Source: a virus
DNA: 39,205 nucleotides
IMG/VR virus record: IMGVR_UViG_3300017917_003960
Span: 1-39,205 of that record
Reading direction: 5' to 3' (one strand)
How positions within the stretch are numbered: the first letter of the stretch is position 1; every line of letters begins with the position of its first letter. The notes below the pieces were generated by a model. It saw only the letters and a list, made by a program, of their open reading frames with translations. It ran no database searches and was not told the DNA's origin. A program made the position numbers and the translations under genes. This document shows, one piece after another, positions 35,751-39,205 of this stretch.

Positions 35751-35935
35751 GATTCGGAATCTTTTTTGGTCTGAACGTATTTTGCGTTATTGATCTGAGT
35801 TCTTCTTGTAACAGACTTCTTCTGAAACTCTTTTCTGCTTCTTAGAATATCCAATTGTTTTGTCTTAATAACTTTACCTTTGAGCACTTTGAGTGCTTTT
35901 TCAATATTGTTATTTTTGACTTCTACTATTAGCAT
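35744..35935 (-). CDS. rpsU: Ribosomal protein bS21
   Basis: A 63-residue protein matching bS21 end to end: MLIVEVKNNNIEKALKVLKG, then RSRKEFQKKSVTRRTQINNA and KYVQTKKDSESY. bS21 binds the 30S platform near the 16S rRNA 3' end. In Bacteroidota it helps to sequester the anti-Shine-Dalgarno sequence; Y53 here aligns with the Tyr (Y54 in Flavobacterium johnsoniae, from memory) described as contacting it. The ATG at 35935 is used; an upstream in-frame extension to 36007 lacks family similarity. A TATTTATT lies 5 nt upstream and no Shine-Dalgarno is present, although host rpsU of this phylum often has one. Confidence 0.92.
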   Translation of the reverse strand: MLIVEVKNNNIEKALKVLKGKVIKTKQLDILRSRKEFQKKSVTRRTQINNAKYVQTKKDSESY

Positions 35936-35940
35936 ATAAC

Positions 35941-35948
35941 AATAAATA
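35941..35948 (-). promoter_or_regulatory. Putative late promoter variant TATTTATT (minus strand)
   Basis: Minus-strand TATTTATT, 5 nt before the bS21 ATG, in the string TATTTATTGTTATATG, which closely matches that before the gene at 17117. Confidence 0.5.
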
Positions 35949-35965
35949 ATACAAATGTTGATAAA

Positions 35966-35998
35966 ATTTGACATGAGGTCAAATACGTGATATATTTT
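35966..35998. promoter_or_regulatory. Palindromic -33 region between divergent genes
   Basis: ATTTGAC-ATGAG-GTCAAAT (35966-35984) is a perfect 7-bp inverted repeat. On the plus strand its TTTGAC lies 18 nt before TATATTTT (35991-35998); on the minus strand the other arm's TTTGAC lies 18 nt before AACATTTG. It could be a bidirectional promoter or an operator between bS21 and the gene at 36034. Confidence 0.45.
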
Positions 35999-36033
35999 TA
36001 TCATCAATAAACATTTTGTATGTCAACTAATAT

Positions 36034-36474
36034 ATGAAAAAAGGCAAAACCTCACGAATCATTGGATTCCCTGAGGCCAAAATTAACTACGGCACAGTAG
36101 ATGCCAAAACACTCAAATCAATCTATCTAAACATCCAAAGTTGGGTAACACCAAAACAAGAATTTACAAACCCTGATAGAGTTGTTTCAGATTTTAGCAA
36201 ATCTATAAAAAACTCTGTCTATGAGATGATTGATTTGGGAATCTTCAAATCAAATTATATTGTAGATCTTGATCTAAGAACAAGTGGAATTACCTACGGG
36301 AAAAAAAGTTTTATGAACTTGGAAATTACTTTTTTCCTTAGTTGTGAGATTGATTTCAAAGACCCCAAAATTAAACTTTCTCTCAAGAGAATCTGTCGGG
36401 AAATCTACAACAAGAACTTTATGCAAAACCCCAATTTTGAGTTTACGGTTTCAAAAAAAGTAAAAGAACTATAA
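36034..36474 (+). CDS. Hypothetical protein near prohead protease
   Basis: A 146-residue protein, MKKGKTSRIIGFPEAKINYG..., with alternating helices and strands and a basic character. No family is recognised. It lies between the head-assembly genes, 31 nt before the protease start, and may belong to the head core or connector. No exact late octamer precedes it; a weaker host-like promoter (TTTGAC-18-TATATTTT) does. Confidence 0.6.
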   Translation: MKKGKTSRIIGFPEAKINYGTVDAKTLKSIYLNIQSWVTPKQEFTNPDRVVSDFSKSIKNSVYEMIDLGIFKSNYIVDLDLRTSGITYGKKSFMNLEITFFLSCEIDFKDPKIKLSLKRICREIYNKNFMQNPNFEFTVSKKVKEL

Positions 36475-36480
36475 TCAGTA

Positions 36481-36488
36481 TATTTATA
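36481..36488 (+). promoter_or_regulatory. Putative late promoter TATTTATA
   Basis: Exact octamer 16 nt before the ATG of the prohead protease. Confidence 0.65.
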
Positions 36489-36504
36489 TCTAAAAGATAT
36501 CTAT

Positions 36505-37236
36505 ATGCGAATTTTAGGTCCAAGTGAAACTGGTAAGGGTATACTCATAGAAATGGATGCGGGACACATCTCCCCAAACGATGATTTCAACAAAAAAATT
36601 ATTGAAGAATCCCACAAAACAATGTTGGATTATTCAAAACCATTTGAGTTTTATGCCGTACTTCAGAAGTATAATACACCAAACAGAAATGGTCGTGTAT
36701 ATCCCGAGAGAATCCTCAAGAGAGAAGCCGAGAACTACAAAAAGATGATTGATAAGGGTGTTGCTCTATCTGAGCTAAATCACCCTGAATCGTCTCTAAT
36801 TGATTTGGACCGTGTATCCCACGCCATCACAGAGATATGGTGGGACGGACACATTCTAATGGGTAAACTCAAACTTCTGACATCTCCTGGCTTCCACGAA
36901 AGAGGAGTTGTATCAACAAAGGGTGACCAAGCGGCAAACCTACTTCGTCAAGGTGTAACCTTAGGTATTTCATCACGTGGTGTAGGATCCCTAAAAAAGG
37001 TCGGAGAACAAAACGAAGTACAAGATGATTTTGAACTTATCTGTTTTGACTTGGTATCATCTCCATCTACTCCAGGCGCTTACCTATTTACCGATGTGAA
37101 AGACAGAAACAACTTTGAGGAGAACTTGGAGGAAGAAAAAATGTCAAGAATGTCCTCTACGAGTACAGAAACAGGAAAAGGAATGAACCGCTCTATTGAC
37201 TTATTACAAAAACTTAACCATTATTTGGGAAAATAA
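36505..37236 (+). CDS. Prohead protease (gp21-like)
   Basis: A 243-residue serine protease of the T4 gp21 type (MEROPS S80). RNGRVYP (residues 61-67) is typical of the family; SELNHPESS contains the catalytic His (H93), LGISSRGVGS contains the nucleophile (S156 or S157), and FELICFDLVSSPSTPGA contributes a following Asp. It cleaves scaffold, core and capsid proteins during head maturation, usually after [I/L]-x-E. The last 40 residues are polar and probably removed by self-cleavage. Position between portal and core/capsid genes is as in T4. Confidence 0.92.
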   Translation: MRILGPSETGKGILIEMDAGHISPNDDFNKKIIEESHKTMLDYSKPFEFYAVLQKYNTPNRNGRVYPERILKREAENYKKMIDKGVALSELNHPESSLIDLDRVSHAITEIWWDGHILMGKLKLLTSPGFHERGVVSTKGDQAANLLRQGVTLGISSRGVGSLKKVGEQNEVQDDFELICFDLVSSPSTPGAYLFTDVKDRNNFEENLEEEKMSRMSSTSTETGKGMNRSIDLLQKLNHYLGK

Positions 37237-37248
37237 TTTTTACACACC

Positions 37249-37461
37249 ATGGAAGAGAAGTATTTCGTAGCTAAGATCATGTATGATCTCCCTGATGAGA
37301 ATTCAGGTAAAATTAAGAAAATCAGAGAAGAAAAACTCGTTAGAGGTTACAACGTGACCGATATTGAGGCCAAAGTTACCAAAAGGTACGAAGGATTTCC
37401 CCACGATTGGAGAATCACTTCAGTCTTTGAAAGTAAGATTGATGAAGTAGTAGAAAAGTAA
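37249..37461 (+). CDS. DUF4494-like small protein
   Basis: A 70-residue protein: MEEKYFVAKIMYDLPDEN..., a turn, KKIREEKLVRGYNVTDIEAKV, then WRITSVFESKIDEVV. The strand-strand-helix-strand pattern with a mid helix that starts VTDIEAKV resembles DUF4494, a family from Bacteroidota genomes and their phages with unknown function. It starts 12 nt after the protease and is followed by a terminator. Confidence 0.6.
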   Translation: MEEKYFVAKIMYDLPDENSGKIKKIREEKLVRGYNVTDIEAKVTKRYEGFPHDWRITSVFESKIDEVVEK

Positions 37462-37481
37462 TTTTTACAATAACTCAAATG

Positions 37482-37509
37482 AATCCCCCATCAAAAGTGG
37501 GGGATTTTT
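37482..37509 (+). terminator. Intrinsic terminator
   Basis: A 9-bp stem AATCCCCCA/TGGGGGATT with a 7-nt loop TCAAAAG, followed by TTT. It ends the protease unit before the core-protein promoter. Confidence 0.9.
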
Positions 37510-37561
37510 CATTTAATTTCGGTTCTAACCACTAAAAAAATAACTTTTTTCTTTTTGGATA

Positions 37562-37569
37562 TATTTATA
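37562..37569 (+). promoter_or_regulatory. Putative late promoter TATTTATA
   Basis: Exact octamer 24 nt before the ATG at 37594, after the terminator. It probably drives the core protein and the capsid gene. Confidence 0.7.
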
Positions 37570-37593
37570 GTGTAAAAATAATCATTTTAACAA

Positions 37594-39090
37594 ATGGCAG
37601 AAAACAAATCTCTAGTAGAAGAAGCACTACTCCAAATGAAAAATTTGGAACAAGTAGTAGCGGAGAATGCAAAAGGAATACTTGCTTCAACAATGAAGGA
37701 AGAAATCTCTGAACTAGTAAAAGAGTCTCTAAAGGAGGCTGAACACGCTGAGGAAATGGATGAGCAAGAAGAAGATATCTTAGCTTTAGACATGGACTCG
37801 GAGGAATCTGACGAAGAAGGTGATGAAATGGAAATGGATTCCGAAGAGGATGAAATGGAAATGGACTTCGATTCTGAGGAAGAAGATGAACTACCTATTG
37901 ATCTTACAGGAGCATCTGATGAGGAGATCTTGAAAGTCTTCAAAGCGATGAGTGATGAAGACGGAATTATCGTAAAACAAGACCATGATCAAGTTCATAT
38001 CGAAGATGAAGATGCGGACGTGGAATATATCATTCAAATGGAAGGCGAAGAAGAGGAAGACTCTATGGCTGAAGAAATGGATGAGCAAATGGACATGGAC
38101 GTTGATGTAGAAGAAGATGAGATCTCTGACGAAGAATTGGATGCAATGATTGCAGACATCTTCAATGAATCTGAGCATTCAGAAATGGATGAAGAAATGG
38201 ATGAGGTAGTTTACGAAATCGAAATGGACGAACAGGAAGAAGAGGATGAAGAGGAAGAAATCGACGAGATGACTGAATCTAAAATGACTATTAAACCAGT
38301 TATGGGTCACACCAAACCAGCTAAACTAACAACTAAAGCAGAAACCAAAGAAGGTGCTATTGAACCAAAAGGAAATGCTAAGGGAGTTGGTATGAACCTA
38401 AAACCAAAGAAATTCGAATTTACCGAAGAAGAAATGGAAGAGGCTAAGAAGAAGCAGGGTTATGATGACCGTGAAGACGAAAGAGAAGCTATGAAGCACG
38501 GAAAGATTGCTAAGAAGGACTTAAAAACTACAAAGGCAAGAAGAGACGATGCTGGTTTTGAAACTCGTAAGAAGGGTGAACATAAAGAAGCTGCGAGAAC
38601 TTACGGAATGGGTTCTAAAGAAGGTCGTGGTTTGAGAAAAGGTATCACTAATAATCGTAACTACGTTTATGGTGATAACGGAGTCAAAGTTGAATCTATC
38701 AATAATGAAGTCCAAAGATTGAGAGAGAAAAACGAAGAATATCGTAAGGCTCTTAACGTGTTCAGAGAAAAATTGAATGAAGTTGCAGTGTTCAATTCCA
38801 ATTTAGCATACGCTACAAGATTGTTTACAGAACATACAACTACGAAGCAAGAGAAAATTAACATACTTAGAAGATTTGACGATGTTGAATCTTTGAAGGA
38901 GTCAAAGTCTCTTTACAATTCTATCAAGAATGAACTAAACAACACGACTCAGAATGTTGTGACTGAATCAGTAAGTAAGATTGAAAAATCACCAGCTTCA
39001 GGTTCAGCTCAGAATTTGATTGAGTCAAAAACGTATGAGAATCCTCAGTTCTTGAGAATGAAGGATATCATGCAAAAAATCAATAAATAA
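37594..39090 (+). CDS. Acidic prohead core/scaffold protein (gp22-like by position)
   Basis: A 498-residue protein immediately before the capsid gene, where T4 has scaffold gene 22. The N-terminus is helical (residues 1-55). A very acidic repeat region rich in E-M-D units (about 50-230) follows, then a Lys-rich middle (about 230-360) and a helical C-terminus with coiled-coil character (VQRLREKNEEYRKALNVFREKLNEV, key part RLREKNEEYRKAL). Many L/I-x-E sites could serve the prohead protease. It would shape the prohead and be degraded during maturation. Assignment is from position and composition. Confidence 0.75.
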   Translation: MAENKSLVEEALLQMKNLEQVVAENAKGILASTMKEEISELVKESLKEAEHAEEMDEQEEDILALDMDSEESDEEGDEMEMDSEEDEMEMDFDSEEEDELPIDLTGASDEEILKVFKAMSDEDGIIVKQDHDQVHIEDEDADVEYIIQMEGEEEEDSMAEEMDEQMDMDVDVEEDEISDEELDAMIADIFNESEHSEMDEEMDEVVYEIEMDEQEEEDEEEEIDEMTESKMTIKPVMGHTKPAKLTTKAETKEGAIEPKGNAKGVGMNLKPKKFEFTEEEMEEAKKKQGYDDREDEREAMKHGKIAKKDLKTTKARRDDAGFETRKKGEHKEAARTYGMGSKEGRGLRKGITNNRNYVYGDNGVKVESINNEVQRLREKNEEYRKALNVFREKLNEVAVFNSNLAYATRLFTEHTTTKQEKINILRRFDDVESLKESKSLYNSIKNELNNTTQNVVTESVSKIEKSPASGSAQNLIESKTYENPQFLRMKDIMQKINK

Positions 39091-39112
39091 AACCTAAAAA
39101 AAATATATTAAA

Positions 39113-39205
39113 ATGGGTGCATTATTAGAAAGTGGTCTTGTTGGTAACATCGGCATGAAGCATTTGAAAGTTATCAAAGAAGACACAATCAACAAATGGG
39201 ACAAA
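39113..39205 (+). CDS. Major capsid protein, N-terminus (partial)
   Basis: The window ends 31 codons into this gene. The start MGALLESGLVGNIGMKHLKV, followed by KEDTINKWDK, is typical of the removable N-terminus of T4 gp23-like capsid proteins, and the gene is where gp23 should be, after protease and core protein. No TATTTATA lies in the 22-nt gap, so it is probably read from the promoter at 37562. Confidence 0.75.
   Translation, partial: MGALLESGLVGNIGMKHLKVIKEDTINKWDK

Noticed and set aside
35936-36007. N-terminal extension of bS21
   Set aside because: The extra 24 codons lie upstream of the family-conserved MLIVEVK start, cover the promoter-like TATTTATT and have no similarity to bS21.
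37587-37943. Long minus-strand ORF rich in Ser opposite the core protein
   Set aside because: It is the antisense shadow of the acidic GAA/GAT-rich repeat; its composition is explained by that, and no promoter or start context supports it.
1-39205. CRISPR arrays, insertion sequences or integration sites
   Set aside because: No spaced direct repeats, transposase or integrase genes were seen. Repeated short strings are tRNA arms and promoter motifs.

Overview
This window looks like part of a large tailed phage of the T4-like (straboviral) type that infects a member of the Bacteroidota. The phage assignment rests on a T4-style morphogenesis block on the right: large terminase, portal, a gp21-type prohead protease, an acidic core/scaffold protein and the first 31 codons of a probable major capsid protein. 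The host assignment rests on repeated promoters of the form TTG/TTTGG - 18 to 20 nt - TAnnTTTG, on the lack of Shine-Dalgarno sequences before almost every gene, and on Bacteroidota-flavoured small families (DUF2061, probable DUF4494, a lipoprotein with an LFSC lipobox). All functions are read from sequence by eye; no database search was run.

Layout. 1-4.1 kb: small conserved phage genes (DUF6915-like, a GH16-fold protein, a HAD phosphatase, a 2OG-Fe(II) oxygenase). 4.1-15.2 kb: an RNA-rich region with about 24 normal tRNA genes, including initiator Met, Ile2(CAU) and Ile(UAU), four aberrant tRNA-like genes, three unassigned structured RNAs, an RNase P RNA and many small early-type proteins. 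15.2-20.4 kb: membrane proteins, an M23 endopeptidase, a tmRNA on the minus strand, two possible capsid-internal proteins and a lipoprotein. 20.4-25.6 kb: an M20-type peptidase, a second 2OG oxygenase, a ClpC-type unfoldase lacking its N-domain, a divergent UVR-motif protein and a secreted outer-membrane-type protein. 25.6-39.2 kb: virion and packaging genes, interrupted by a minus-strand gene for ribosomal protein bS21.

Regulation. Two promoter classes separate cleanly. Host-like TAnnTTTG promoters precede the tRNAs and the small or regulatory genes. A strand-oriented octamer, TATTTATA (15 exact and 3 one-base variants), sits 3-28 nt upstream of the structural, lysis and membrane genes on both strands and is probably the late promoter. 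Several promoters of both classes lie only 3-6 nt from the start codon, so the mRNAs may be leaderless or nearly so.

Working together. The phage carries an unusual set of translation parts: tRNAs, the RNA that matures them (RNase P), a ribosome-rescue RNA with a non-standard degradation tag (tmRNA), a ribosomal protein implicated in start-site choice in this phylum (bS21), and a protein unfoldase that could act on tagged products. The strongest candidate for an undescribed system is this set of translation and quality-control genes, in particular the phage RNase P RNA and the tmRNA-tag/ClpC/UVR-protein combination.
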